NCBI RefSeq assembly: GCF_022869805.1
Contig: NZ_CP094974.1
Location: forward strand, 1,612,001 to 1,676,000
Source of the DNA: Halosolutus halophilus
Lineage (GTDB): Archaea; Halobacteriota; Halobacteria; Halobacteriales; Natrialbaceae
DNA length: 64,000 nt
Reading direction: 5' to 3'
Position 1 is the first letter of the stretch; each line of letters starts with the position of its first letter. Below, piece by piece: positions 16,500-24,842 of the stretch. The notes beneath the pieces are model-generated. The model did not search any database. It was not told the DNA's origin and was given only the letters and a program-made list of their open reading frames with translations. The position numbers and the translations under genes are program-made.

Positions 16500-18065
16500 A
16501 TGAGTAGCACCGCCGACACGGACGACGCGATCAAGATCAGTGGCGACGGGTTGACGGTCCGAAAGACGTTCGCGGCGGACGAATTTCCCGTACCTGCGAT
16601 CCGTTTCGAGATCCACTCCGATCACGACGAGGAGGTCGCGTTTCGACTCTCCGAGGATATCCCCGAGTCGTTCCCGATGGACAAGGTCGGGTTCCACCCC
16701 GAGTATCACAGCGACGACTGGACCGCATTCCAGGACAACCACGTCGAGTTCACCGGGACGGTCGACCCGGACGACGAACTCGTAACGGTCTACGGCATCC
16801 GGATCGACGACGAAAGCGACGCGTCGAAGTTCCTCACGAAACCGGCTATCGTTGCGGTGAACTCCGAGGAGGAGGGCGGCTCGGACGCCGACGAGATCGA
16901 CGACGACGTTATCGGCAGTATCGTCGAGGAGGATCGCAACCAGCCGGTCAAGGACATGATTTCGGGCGAATCCGACTCGGTGCCGGGCCTCGGGGACGAG
17001 GACGACGAGTCGGATGCGGAAGCCGATGAGGCCGACGTGGCCGACGAGTCGGATGCGGAATCCGCCGTCTCGGACGGTCTCGACCCAGAAGACGAGGATG
17101 AACAGGAATTCGACCTCGATCTCGGCGACGTCGATCCCGAACCGGAACCGGTCGACGAGGACGACGAAGACGACGCACCCGACATCGACCTCGGATTCGG
17201 CGACGAGCAACTCCCCGAGCGGGACGACGATCCCGCGACGGCCGACGACGAGACCGACTCCGACGAGAGAAGCGTCGAGATCGATCTCGGAACCGACGAC
17301 GGATCAACTGGGGACGTAGCGGACGATGCGGACGACGACCCCGATGTCGGCCTCGACCTCGAAACGGCTGCCGCGGCTGCCGACGCCGACACCGCTCCGG
17401 GGGCAGCGAAGGAGGAAGACGACGGGCCGACGATCGACGTCGGAACGGATCCGGACGACGCGACCGACGCTGGCGACGCGGCCGCGGACGACATCGACGC
17501 GGCCGAGTCGCAATCGAACGGTGACGCGGCGTCCACGTCGGCCGCCGGCGACGCAACCGAGACGGAACCGACGGCAGCACCCGATGCGTCGGACTCGATC
17601 GCGACGCGTCTCGCGAACGAACTCGAAGACGACGCGGTCGACGACGAGGATCTCGCGGTCCTGCGGGACGCACTCGACGTCGAGCCGACCGGCTCCGACG
17701 TCGCGAAGATCGACCACCTCCAGTCCCGCGTCGAAGAGGTCGCCGCCTACACCGACGCCCTCGAGGCGTTTCTCGACGAGAACGGATCCGGCGAGGAGTT
17801 GATCGAGGAGTTCAAGGACGAACTCGCCACGTTCGAATCCGACCTCTCCGCGATGGACGAACGTCTCACCGGCACCGAAGACCACGTCCTCGACGTCGAG
17901 ACCGACCTCGAGGACGTGACCGACGACGTGGAGGAACTCGAAGACGACGTCGACGAACTGGAAAGCGACGTAGACGACCTCGAGGACGATCTGACGGCGG
18001 TTCGCGAGGACGTGACCACTATCCAGAACTGGCGGGACCAGCTCGGCTCGATGTTCTCTGACTGA
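16500..18065 (+). CDS. Large acidic protein with N-terminal domain, motif-rich linker and coiled coil
   Basis: The protein has 521 residues. Residues 10-120 form a folded domain (ISGDGLTVRKTF...PAIRFEIHSDHDEEVAFRL...VEFTGTV). Residues 125-360 are an extremely acidic, disordered linker that repeats the short motif (D/E)xDLG or close variants five times, near 205, 229, 261, 285 and 312. Residues 375-521 are helical and end in a long heptad-like coiled coil (about 430-510) made of repeating ELEDDV / DLEDDL blocks. The build suggests a scaffold that oligomerises through its C-terminus and displays repeated docking motifs. I recognise no named family. It precedes the HisG-like gene by 60 bp and could be cotranscribed. 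Confidence 0.8.
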   Translation: MSSTADTDDAIKISGDGLTVRKTFAADEFPVPAIRFEIHSDHDEEVAFRLSEDIPESFPMDKVGFHPEYHSDDWTAFQDNHVEFTGTVDPDDELVTVYGIRIDDESDASKFLTKPAIVAVNSEEEGGSDADEIDDDVIGSIVEEDRNQPVKDMISGESDSVPGLGDEDDESDAEADEADVADESDAESAVSDGLDPEDEDEQEFDLDLGDVDPEPEPVDEDDEDDAPDIDLGFGDEQLPERDDDPATADDETDSDERSVEIDLGTDDGSTGDVADDADDDPDVGLDLETAAAAADADTAPGAAKEEDDGPTIDVGTDPDDATDAGDAAADDIDAAESQSNGDAASTSAAGDATETEPTAAPDASDSIATRLANELEDDAVDDEDLAVLRDALDVEPTGSDVAKIDHLQSRVEEVAAYTDALEAFLDENGSGEELIEEFKDELATFESDLSAMDERLTGTEDHVLDVETDLEDVTDDVEELEDDVDELESDVDDLEDDLTAVREDVTTIQNWRDQLGSMFSD

Positions 18066-18125
18066 CAAAGTCACCGAATTCGCGAAACGCAACGCGTTTA
18101 GCCGTCGCCTGTCGAGAACGCACCG

Positions 18126-19052
18126 ATGGGCGAGACGATTCCGATCGCGATTCCACGGAAAGGGCGACCACTCGAGTCGGTATTCGATCGACTCGCACGT
18201 CGCCTCGACGTTTCTGACCTCGCGGACGACGTCATCTCGACGCTTCGCCACGAGAAAGCACTCACGAAGGGCACGGTCACCCCCGACGACGAGGACGTCT
18301 ACCATCGTCTCGCCACCTACAGCACCGTCGACGATCCCGCGGCACCGGAGTACACGCTCTTGCGCGACGATCGGGCGGGCAAACCCCGACGAATCGTCTT
18401 CGACAGCGTGACGATTCCGATCGACGACGTCGACGGTATCCCCGACGGCACCGAAATCCAGTTGATCGGCCGCGAGGAACCGTTTCGAGCGCTCCGGACC
18501 CACGAGTTCGCGCTCGGGTTCGACAGCGCCGACCTCGTCCTCGAGGAGGTCGTCGAACTCCGTCCGGAACCGCTCGGTCGGATCGCCGACATCAACGCGC
18601 GAATCAATCCCGCCGATACCGACGTCCGCGTGGTCACGGGGCTGGGAGACACCGTGTACCACACGCTGCTGGCCACTCCCGGGGTCACACCCGCGTCCGG
18701 GTCGCTCGATCGGACGTTTCTCGAAGAGTACGACGGCCCGCTGTGCATCGAACCGCGCTACGAACGCCTCGTACAGGCCGTTCTCGGCACGCGGACGCTG
18801 GACGACGTCTCGTTCGAGTATCCCCCGGAGGGTCGGGAAGAAGAGGCGGCCATCGCCGACACCGGGGTAGGCGTCTACCTGACGATGACCGGATCGACCG
18901 CCCGCGACCACGGACTGGTGCTGGGTGAGCAGTTGTTCCCGAGCGAAACCGTCCTGCTGGAGAGCACCCCCGAAGTCTCCGATTCGATCGCAGCCGTTCG
19001 ATCGATGCTGGCGAACGGGCCCGAAGAGACGGAACTCGCAGTCGGCCGGTAG
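18126..19052 (+). CDS. HisG-like periplasmic-binding-fold protein
   Basis: The 308-residue protein starts IPIAIPRKGRPLESVFDRL, resembling the opening of ATP phosphoribosyltransferase HisG. It later has REEPFRALRTHEFALGFDSADLVLEE, which matches the HisG pattern in which a loop enters the second lobe of a type-2 periplasmic-binding fold. It does not carry the clear PRPP-binding motif expected in a true HisG, and a C-terminal third (from about residue 190) is different. I infer a HisG relative with changed or lost activity. It ends at a hairpin shared with the converging beta-propeller gene. Confidence 0.65.
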   Translation: MGETIPIAIPRKGRPLESVFDRLARRLDVSDLADDVISTLRHEKALTKGTVTPDDEDVYHRLATYSTVDDPAAPEYTLLRDDRAGKPRRIVFDSVTIPIDDVDGIPDGTEIQLIGREEPFRALRTHEFALGFDSADLVLEEVVELRPEPLGRIADINARINPADTDVRVVTGLGDTVYHTLLATPGVTPASGSLDRTFLEEYDGPLCIEPRYERLVQAVLGTRTLDDVSFEYPPEGREEEAAIADTGVGVYLTMTGSTARDHGLVLGEQLFPSETVLLESTPEVSDSIAAVRSMLANGPEETELAVGR

Positions 19053-19064
19053 CTACAGTTGCTA

Positions 19065-19122
19065 CTGAAACGATTTCCACACTGATCGCAACGCTGTCGT
19101 GCGATCAGGTGTGCAATGTCTT
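19065..19122. repeat. Long interrupted palindrome between convergent genes
   Basis: CACACTGATCGCA (19078-19090) faces TGCGATCAGGTGTG (19100-19113) over a 9-nt loop, with one bulged base. Outside it, CTGAAA (19065-19070) faces TTTCAG (19120-19125 region). The element fills the gap between two converging genes and may be a bidirectional terminator or a copy of a dispersed intergenic repeat family. Confidence 0.65.
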
Positions 19123-19195
19123 TCAGGGGCTACTATCTCTGGACCCCGATCGCGACGGCTAGCGCCGGAAACTCGCGCCGCCAGCCGCAAAAGGG

Positions 19196-20377
19196 CTACT
19201 CGTCCCCGAGTGCGACCACGCGCCCGCCGTCACGAGTCGTGAAGACGGCCCCCGGAGTGACGATCGCATCGCCGGCCCCGCTCAGGTCGACCGTCCACCG
19301 TTCCGTCCCGTCCGCTCGTGAAACTGCCGTGAGTCGGTCGGCTTCCGGGATCACCACGTCGTCGCCCACCACCGTCGGCGGCCCGATACGCGAATCCGAC
19401 GAGTCGTAGCTCCAGGCTTTGGCTCCACTCCGATCGATCGCGTAGAGAGAACCTCGAGCGGGGACGTAGACGTGCCGATTGCCCAGTGCGAGTCGGTGGT
19501 AGGCCGACTCGGGAACGGTGAACGACCAGCGGCGCGTTCCGGCGGCATCGAACGCGACGACGACACGATGCGTCCGTATCACGACGAAATCGTCGGCGAC
19601 GACCGGCCCCGTGGTGACGGCCTCGGTAGATCGGCTCCAGCGCTGCTCTCCGGTCTCGGCGTCGAGTGCGATCACGCCCGTCGCTCCTGACTGCGATCCC
19701 AGGTAGAGTACCCCGTTGTTGACGGCGATCGGTTCTGCGAACGTCCGGGTGCTCCCGTCGCTCGCGATTCGTCGAGACCAGCGGATCGAACCGTCGCCGA
19801 CCGACAGCGCGTGGATACGACCGTTCCAGTCGGGGACGTAGACGGTCGCGTCGGCGACGGTCGGTGGAGCGGTGAGACGCGCATCGACGTCGTAGAGCCA
19901 CGCTTCGTCTCCGTGCCGACGCTGGAAGGCGACGATCCGACCCCGTTCGATCGACGGTTGTGCACTGACGACGATCCGGTCCCCGTATATCGCCGGCGGC
20001 GAGATCACGTCCGATCGAAGGGGTACGCGCCAGCGCTCCTCGCCGGTCGTAGCCGATAGCGAGTGAAGCCGGTGGCGGTGGCGAGCTTCGTCAGACACGG
20101 CGTCGACCGGAACGTACAGGTGTCCGTCGACGACGGACGGTGTTCCGGCACCTCGTGCTCCGTCGAGGTCAGTTTCCCACACCGCCGTCGGTTCGGCGGG
20201 GCCTTCGTCCACTCGGCGCGTGTGACCGGGGTTGGAGCCGTCCATCGGCCAGTCGCCACCGACGTTACCGAGGTCGCCGGAGGGAGACCCGCTGGAGAGA
20301 CAGCCAGCAAGCGTCCCGCTCGCGGAACCGATCGTCGCGAGGACCTGGCGGCGCGTGAGGGAGGGCACGGACGTCAT
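19196..20377 (-). CDS. PQQ-like beta-propeller Tat lipoprotein
   Basis: The 393-residue protein starts with a twin-arginine-like TRRQVLATIGSASG and lipobox LAGC, so it is exported and lipid-anchored. The mature part has repeated blades with the pattern ...VYVPD..G.IHALS...G..RWS (for example YVPDWNGRIHALSVGDGSIRWS and LYLGSQSGATGVIALDAETGEQRWS), the PQQ/BamB-type eight-bladed propeller. Such haloarchaeal lipoproteins usually lack the cofactor-binding residues and act in protein or ligand binding at the cell surface. It stands alone, co-directional with the recombinase gene 212 bp upstream. Confidence 0.88.
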   Translation of the reverse strand: MTSVPSLTRRQVLATIGSASGTLAGCLSSGSPSGDLGNVGGDWPMDGSNPGHTRRVDEGPAEPTAVWETDLDGARGAGTPSVVDGHLYVPVDAVSDEARHRHRLHSLSATTGEERWRVPLRSDVISPPAIYGDRIVVSAQPSIERGRIVAFQRRHGDEAWLYDVDARLTAPPTVADATVYVPDWNGRIHALSVGDGSIRWSRRIASDGSTRTFAEPIAVNNGVLYLGSQSGATGVIALDAETGEQRWSRSTEAVTTGPVVADDFVVIRTHRVVVAFDAAGTRRWSFTVPESAYHRLALGNRHVYVPARGSLYAIDRSGAKAWSYDSSDSRIGPPTVVGDDVVIPEADRLTAVSRADGTERWTVDLSGAGDAIVTPGAVFTTRDGGRVVALGDE

Positions 20378-20589
20378 TCGGATAACCGGTCAAATATATC
20401 CTCTGACATTCGGCTCACCCCGCCCCTTCGGTATAGCGATATAGAGTTTATCAGTTCGATTTCGGCCGTTCATTTCGAGCGAATCGAACGACGATCGGAC
20501 GACAGGCCCCAGTTACACGGGATCGGTGGCCGCTTTTGATGCGAACCACGATCGACTCCGGCGATTCGGGACCGCTGGCGGCGCAGTCC

Positions 20590-21624
20590 TCATTCGCCCG
20601 TAATCGCGTAGATGTGTTCGAGATACGTCTCACGGACCCGATCGCCCCAGTTGTGGGTGTACGTGTCGATCACGTCGCTCGCGACGTCGCCGCGAAGGTA
20701 CTGGACGATCCCCCGATCGCCGGTTCGATCGCGGAGGTGGGTGGTGAAGAAGTGGCGGAAGTAGTGTGGGGTCACGTTCTCGGACGCTCCGCCGCCGGTC
20801 CTGTACCAGCCGGCTTCCCTCGCATGCTGCTCGACAACGTGGTGGACGACGTTTGGCGTCAGTCGTCGTCCCCACCGATCTGCCGTGCCGAGAAACAGCG
20901 GCGCTGCCACATCAGGGCCCGTCCGTGGCGTATCGGGTCGGACGGCGAGCCAGCGGACGAGCACGTCCTTCAGTTCGCCGTCGATCGGGATGACGGTCTC
21001 TCGTTTCCGCTTGTTCGATGCCTGACGGCGTTCACCGCCCGATTCTCGGCCGTACGTGTGTTCGGCCGAGATGAACACCGAGTCCGGCCGCCCGGCGATG
21101 TGGGCCCGCGGTTGCCACGTGGCGGCCTCGTGATCGAGGTTGACGTCGATCAGGTCGAGATTACAGAGTTCCCCGGCCCTGATACCGGTCTTCAGCAACG
21201 TTACGACGAGCGCCCGGTGGAGCGGATGACGAATTCCGTCGACGAACGTTCGCATCTCCCCCAGTGTGACATCACGTCGCGTCGGGTTCGACTCGATCGA
21301 TTCGTTCATCTCCTCGAGCACGACCGTCATGGGGTTCTCGTCGGCGTGCCCGACCCGCTCGAGATAGCTGTAGAACCGGTTGAGATAGGATGCGTAGGTT
21401 GCGACGGTACTCTCGGAGTGGGTGGTCCGGAGTTCGTGCACCCACGCCATGCAGTCCCTGTAGCTCGCTTCGGGCGGCTGCTTGTCGAACCGATCGGCGA
21501 GAAACGCCTCGAAATCCGTCAGGACACGCTCGTAGGCCGCTGCGGTCCGTTCGTTGCGTCCGTGGTGTTCGATGTCCTGGAGGAAGTACTGGACCGTGTT
21601 CTGCCGCTGTGTGCCCTCACTCAT
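20590..21624 (-). CDS. XerC/D-type tyrosine recombinase
   Basis: The protein has 344 residues from ATG 21624. The N-terminal SAM-like core-binding domain (about 10-110, NERTAAAYERVLTDFEAFL) precedes a catalytic domain. Its expected residues are visible: Arg in KTGIRAGELCNL, the HxxR pair in TPHYFRHFFTTHL, and the nucleophilic Tyr near the end in VIDTYTHNWGDRVRETYLEHI. The upstream partner gene overlaps its start by 8 bp. No dif-like site or prophage genes surround it, so a chromosomal or relic-element recombinase are both possible. Confidence 0.9.
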   Translation of the reverse strand: MSEGTQRQNTVQYFLQDIEHHGRNERTAAAYERVLTDFEAFLADRFDKQPPEASYRDCMAWVHELRTTHSESTVATYASYLNRFYSYLERVGHADENPMTVVLEEMNESIESNPTRRDVTLGEMRTFVDGIRHPLHRALVVTLLKTGIRAGELCNLDLIDVNLDHEAATWQPRAHIAGRPDSVFISAEHTYGRESGGERRQASNKRKRETVIPIDGELKDVLVRWLAVRPDTPRTGPDVAAPLFLGTADRWGRRLTPNVVHHVVEQHAREAGWYRTGGGASENVTPHYFRHFFTTHLRDRTGDRGIVQYLRGDVASDVIDTYTHNWGDRVRETYLEHIYAITGE

Positions 21625-22012
21625 CGTTCGTGAGTACGTAACCGCCCGTTCGTCCACTGTACCGGATCAGGTTCTCATCCTGGAGCCGCTGGATCGTCGC
21701 GTCGAGTTCGGCCTCGACGTCGTCGATCAGGGCGTCGACGAGGTCGTCCCAGCCGAGCGGCCCCTGGCGATCGAGCACGGCGAGGATCCGGTCTGCGAAC
21801 TCCTCGTCGGACCCGGCGTCTGTCGGCGCCGCGGACTCGCCGGTCTCGCCCCCGGAGGTCGCGGGAATCTCGAATTCGCTTCGACCCGCCTGAACCATCG
21901 TCCGGACGAACTCGCTCTGGCTCATCTCGAGTTCGTCGGCGTGCTCGCGCCAGCGCTCCTTCTGGTACCGTGGCACGTACGTCTTCACGGCGACGCGATC
22001 GTCCTCGGGCAT
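21617..22012 (-). CDS. RHH-like plus winged-helix partner of the recombinase
   Basis: The 131-residue protein begins DDRVAVKTYVPRYQKERWREHADELEMSQSEFVRTMVQAG, a strand and two-helix pattern like a ribbon-helix-helix DNA-binding domain. A 20-residue linker follows, and then a helical block resembling a winged helix (ILAVLDRQGPLGWDDLVDALIDDVEAELDATIQRLQDENLI). I believe the family is widespread in haloarchaea (DUF5805 in my memory) next to this recombinase type. Its stop overlaps the recombinase start, so the two are coupled. It may regulate or guide recombination. Confidence 0.75.
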   Translation of the reverse strand: MPEDDRVAVKTYVPRYQKERWREHADELEMSQSEFVRTMVQAGRSEFEIPATSGGETGESAAPTDAGSDEEFADRILAVLDRQGPLGWDDLVDALIDDVEAELDATIQRLQDENLIRYSGRTGGYVLTNDE

Positions 22013-23253
22013 ACGACCTACCTCACACCCGAGACACTTCAGTCTACCCCACATTCACAAATAAGGGCATTTATTTTGCTCTGAGGGCCCACAATTACCG
22101 GGCCGGAAATACATTATCTGTGGTAGTGGTACCTTAATACGCAGGAGTGTAGCACTAGATTGGAAAATAAATAATCCTTGGCGCATTAGTAGATCGAGTG
22201 GGTGAGGATCCCCGGGGTCCGAGCCGATCGGGGTCGGTGCGATACGAGCGACACCGCCACAGTAGTCACTCAGGATACAATTAATCGAGGGTGGTTTTCC
22301 CCGTTCGCACCCCTGGGGTAACGTCCCGAAAACACGGTTTCTCGATCGGCTGTGATCGGGGGTGAATCGTTACCAGAACCCTCCTCGTGCGTCCCGATCG
22401 AGTACCGGTCTTGGCAGTGAGCCATCGACCGGGTGACGACCGACGTGGCCCGGCGGGACCGTTTCCGCGAGCGTTACGAACCGGATCGTCGCACCCTCGA
22501 CGTCGCCTCGACGATTCCGGTGGTCGGCTTCCTCACCCGTTCGAATCCGATCGGTCCGGAGGGCCGCTCATGTGGAGAGTGCCCTGCCACAGTCCGGATC
22601 TGATCGTTCTACCGTGACGGTAAGCGTCGGTTCGGCCGCTCGTCGTCGATCGAGGACTGTCCGGCATTGATCCATGGCTCGCGGTGGGCGCAGTCCGACC
22701 GACGGGGAACGCGACGTCGTTTGGCTCCCGGCCAGTGATGACCTGGACCCGATTTCGATCGCCGCCTGCAAGGACCCGCGAAGTTCCGATCGCATCGGAT
22801 TGCCGACCCCCGATCGGTGGGTCGGTCGCGAGCGTCGATGCAGCGGGTCCGGGGGACTTCCGGTGATAGACCTCAGACGACCCGAATTCACCCGTTTTGG
22901 GAATCGATACGCTTACGTGGGGTGCGTCTAGAGGAGACATTCGCTGTTCGAAGCGCGGACTCATAAACCACATAGTGCTATACTGAACGGAGGGGCAGAA
23001 CTGCTCCCGAGGGCTCTCCGGCCGGACCAACGGGACGGAACTGTCGAGCAGTCTCCGCTCCAGTCCCACGTCGGCCGCCTGATTTGCCAGACCTCACCCG
23101 AGCGGATCACACGAATCTCACGTTCTCGCCGGTCTGTAGACCCCGTTCGAATCTGATGGGAGACTGGCGTCCTCTCTCGGCGAAGACGCTGGCAGTCATC
23201 GGCCGGTGGCGCTGCAAAAAGAAATTCCGTCTCGTCCGGCGACGCCGTGATCG
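22013..23253. other. 1.24-kb stretch with no convincing gene
   Basis: Between the recombinase pair and the next gene lies a gap exceptional for this dense window. 22050-22200 is AT-rich (AAATAAGGGC, GAAAATAAATAATCC), perhaps promoter DNA. 22430-22600 contains one short coding-like frame. 22620-23250 has open frames only with basic, uneven composition. No tRNA, IS end or direct-repeat pair is visible. It may be the remnant of an integrated element beside its recombinase. Confidence 0.5.
22433..22603 (+). CDS. Possible short protein (56 residues)
   Basis: A GTG-started frame of 56 codons shows strong G/C third-position preference. Its sequence has a short helix (RRDRFRERYEPDRR), a hydrophobic block (LDVASTIPVVGFLT) and a CGEC pair near the end. 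It might be a real small gene or the surviving C-terminus of a lost one. No promoter element stands out. Confidence 0.2.
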   Translation: MTTDVARRDRFRERYEPDRRTLDVASTIPVVGFLTRSNPIGPEGRSCGECPATVRI

Positions 23254-24630
23254 TTACGTAGCCAGGCTCGATCGACCGCTGATCACCATCGCCACACCGC
23301 CTCCGATAGCGCTGATGGCACCGACGAGACCGGCGATCGCGATCACGTTTCGCGTGGCGACGGTGGAATCCGACGAGAGACCGATCAGGGTCATCGCGAG
23401 CAAGACCAGGACGACCCCGCCGACGAGTGAACTGACGGTCGTTGCGGCGAGTCGCAGTCGACTGAACCGTCGGCTCCCCTCGCTCAACCCGAGGACGATC
23501 GCCAACACGGGAGCGACGAGGACGACGACTACCAGGCCGATCAGTGGGGCGAGTTGGCCGGCGATAGCCTGATCGAAGGTGACCTCGACCCACCCGACCG
23601 ACAGGTAGCCCGCGGCCCCGATCGCGACGCCGACCATCGTCATGAACCCGATCGTCCCGCCCGTCTTCCGGAGGACGTCGACGAACGCTTCGTCGGAGCG
23701 CTTCGCCACCCCGAGCCCAGCGAGCGCGATTCCGCTACCGAGTGCGACGACGGCAAAGAGCACACCGACGTCGAGGACCGTCGATCCGAGGACGCCGCCG
23801 GCATCGTCTCCGTCGGCACCGCCGTCGCCGTCACCGCCTGCACCGTCTTCCTCTGTGGCCATCGAGACGTCGAGTGCGGCCGTCTCGTTCGCCCGAACCT
23901 CGACGGTTTCTTCGACGGTCTCGTATCCGCTCGCGGAGAACCTGAGCGGTTGTTCGCCGACACCGATTTCGACCTCGTAGGCGCCGTTTTCGTCGGTCGT
24001 CGCCGAACCGGTGAATTCGGTGGCGGCGATCTCGACGCCCTCGATCGGCTCACCGTTCTCGTCGGTCACCGTTCCCTCCACGGTCCCCGTCTCGATCCCG
24101 GCGAGCGTGTTCGCCGCCGCGTTCAGGTCTTCGTCGATGGCCTCGACGCGGTTGGCAGTACGTCGAAGCGAGTCCGCGGCTTCATCGGCACCGTCACTGA
24201 TGTGTCCGTACTCTTCTTCGATCCGATCGGCTTCCGCGCGTGCTTCCGCCGCCGTGTCGACGTGGTTGGCGATCTCCACGCCCGCACGTTCTTTCGCCTG
24301 TTCGTTGATCTCCTCGACGACCCGATCGAGCATCGTATCGTGCACGCGGGTCGCCTCTTCGCGCAATCGTCGGGCCTCCGTTTCGGCTTCGGTTGCGGTT
24401 TCGGCCTCGACTGCTGCGACGAGTTCGATGTCTTCGACGTTCTCGAGTCCGGCGTTCGTCTCCTCGATACGATCGTTCGTGTCCGCGATCGCGTTCGCGT
24501 TTACCTCCTCGACGTCGCTCTCGTCGAACTCCTGGGCAGCGACGGTGCCGGGACCGAACCCGACCGCGATACTCGTCGACAGTACGAGGAGCATCGAAAG
24601 CAGGAACACTCCCACCTGTTGTCTGTTCAT
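23254..24630 (-). CDS. Membrane protein with coiled coil and carboxypeptidase-regulatory-like domain
   Basis: The protein has 458 residues. A Sec signal peptide (VGVFLLSMLLVLSTSIAVGFG...TVAAQ) leads to an alanine/glutamate-rich coiled-coil region (about 40-175) with repeated ETEAEARR-type heptads. A beta-sandwich of the carboxypeptidase-regulatory/transthyretin-like type follows (about 180-260, GTVTDENGEPIEGVEIAA). After an acidic glycine-rich linker, four transmembrane helices (about 285-455) close the protein. The folded N-terminal parts should face outward. The role is unknown; similar architecture suggests an envelope or surface protein. Confidence 0.8.
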   Translation of the reverse strand: MNRQQVGVFLLSMLLVLSTSIAVGFGPGTVAAQEFDESDVEEVNANAIADTNDRIEETNAGLENVEDIELVAAVEAETATEAETEARRLREEATRVHDTMLDRVVEEINEQAKERAGVEIANHVDTAAEARAEADRIEEEYGHISDGADEAADSLRRTANRVEAIDEDLNAAANTLAGIETGTVEGTVTDENGEPIEGVEIAATEFTGSATTDENGAYEVEIGVGEQPLRFSASGYETVEETVEVRANETAALDVSMATEEDGAGGDGDGGADGDDAGGVLGSTVLDVGVLFAVVALGSGIALAGLGVAKRSDEAFVDVLRKTGGTIGFMTMVGVAIGAAGYLSVGWVEVTFDQAIAGQLAPLIGLVVVVLVAPVLAIVLGLSEGSRRFSRLRLAATTVSSLVGGVVLVLLAMTLIGLSSDSTVATRNVIAIAGLVGAISAIGGGVAMVISGRSSLAT

Positions 24631-24842
24631 TATGACTAATCATGCAGTATTTCTAAACAATATATGTTGTGGTTCGTGTGGCGTGTATTATCTCCCGTGA
24701 CGGAATGTTACGTGACGTATTGACTGGAATTTGGTACTATTTGGTTGTTTTGTCACTATTAGCTCGTCTGTTCTCGAGTTTATCAACGAATTCGCTTGCC
24801 GGAACGGGAGGCAGGACGACGTTTTTGGAGGCAGCGGGTCGG

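Noticed and set aside
22387-22931. Overlapping frames at 22387-22617 and 22674-22931
   Set aside because: Basic, proline/arginine-rich translations with no conserved pattern; likely chance frames in GC-rich DNA.
23149-23170. GTTCGAATC-like words (for example CCGTTCGAATCTG) suggesting tRNA T-arms
   Set aside because: No matching stem, acceptor or anticodon arm can be assembled around them, so no tRNA gene.
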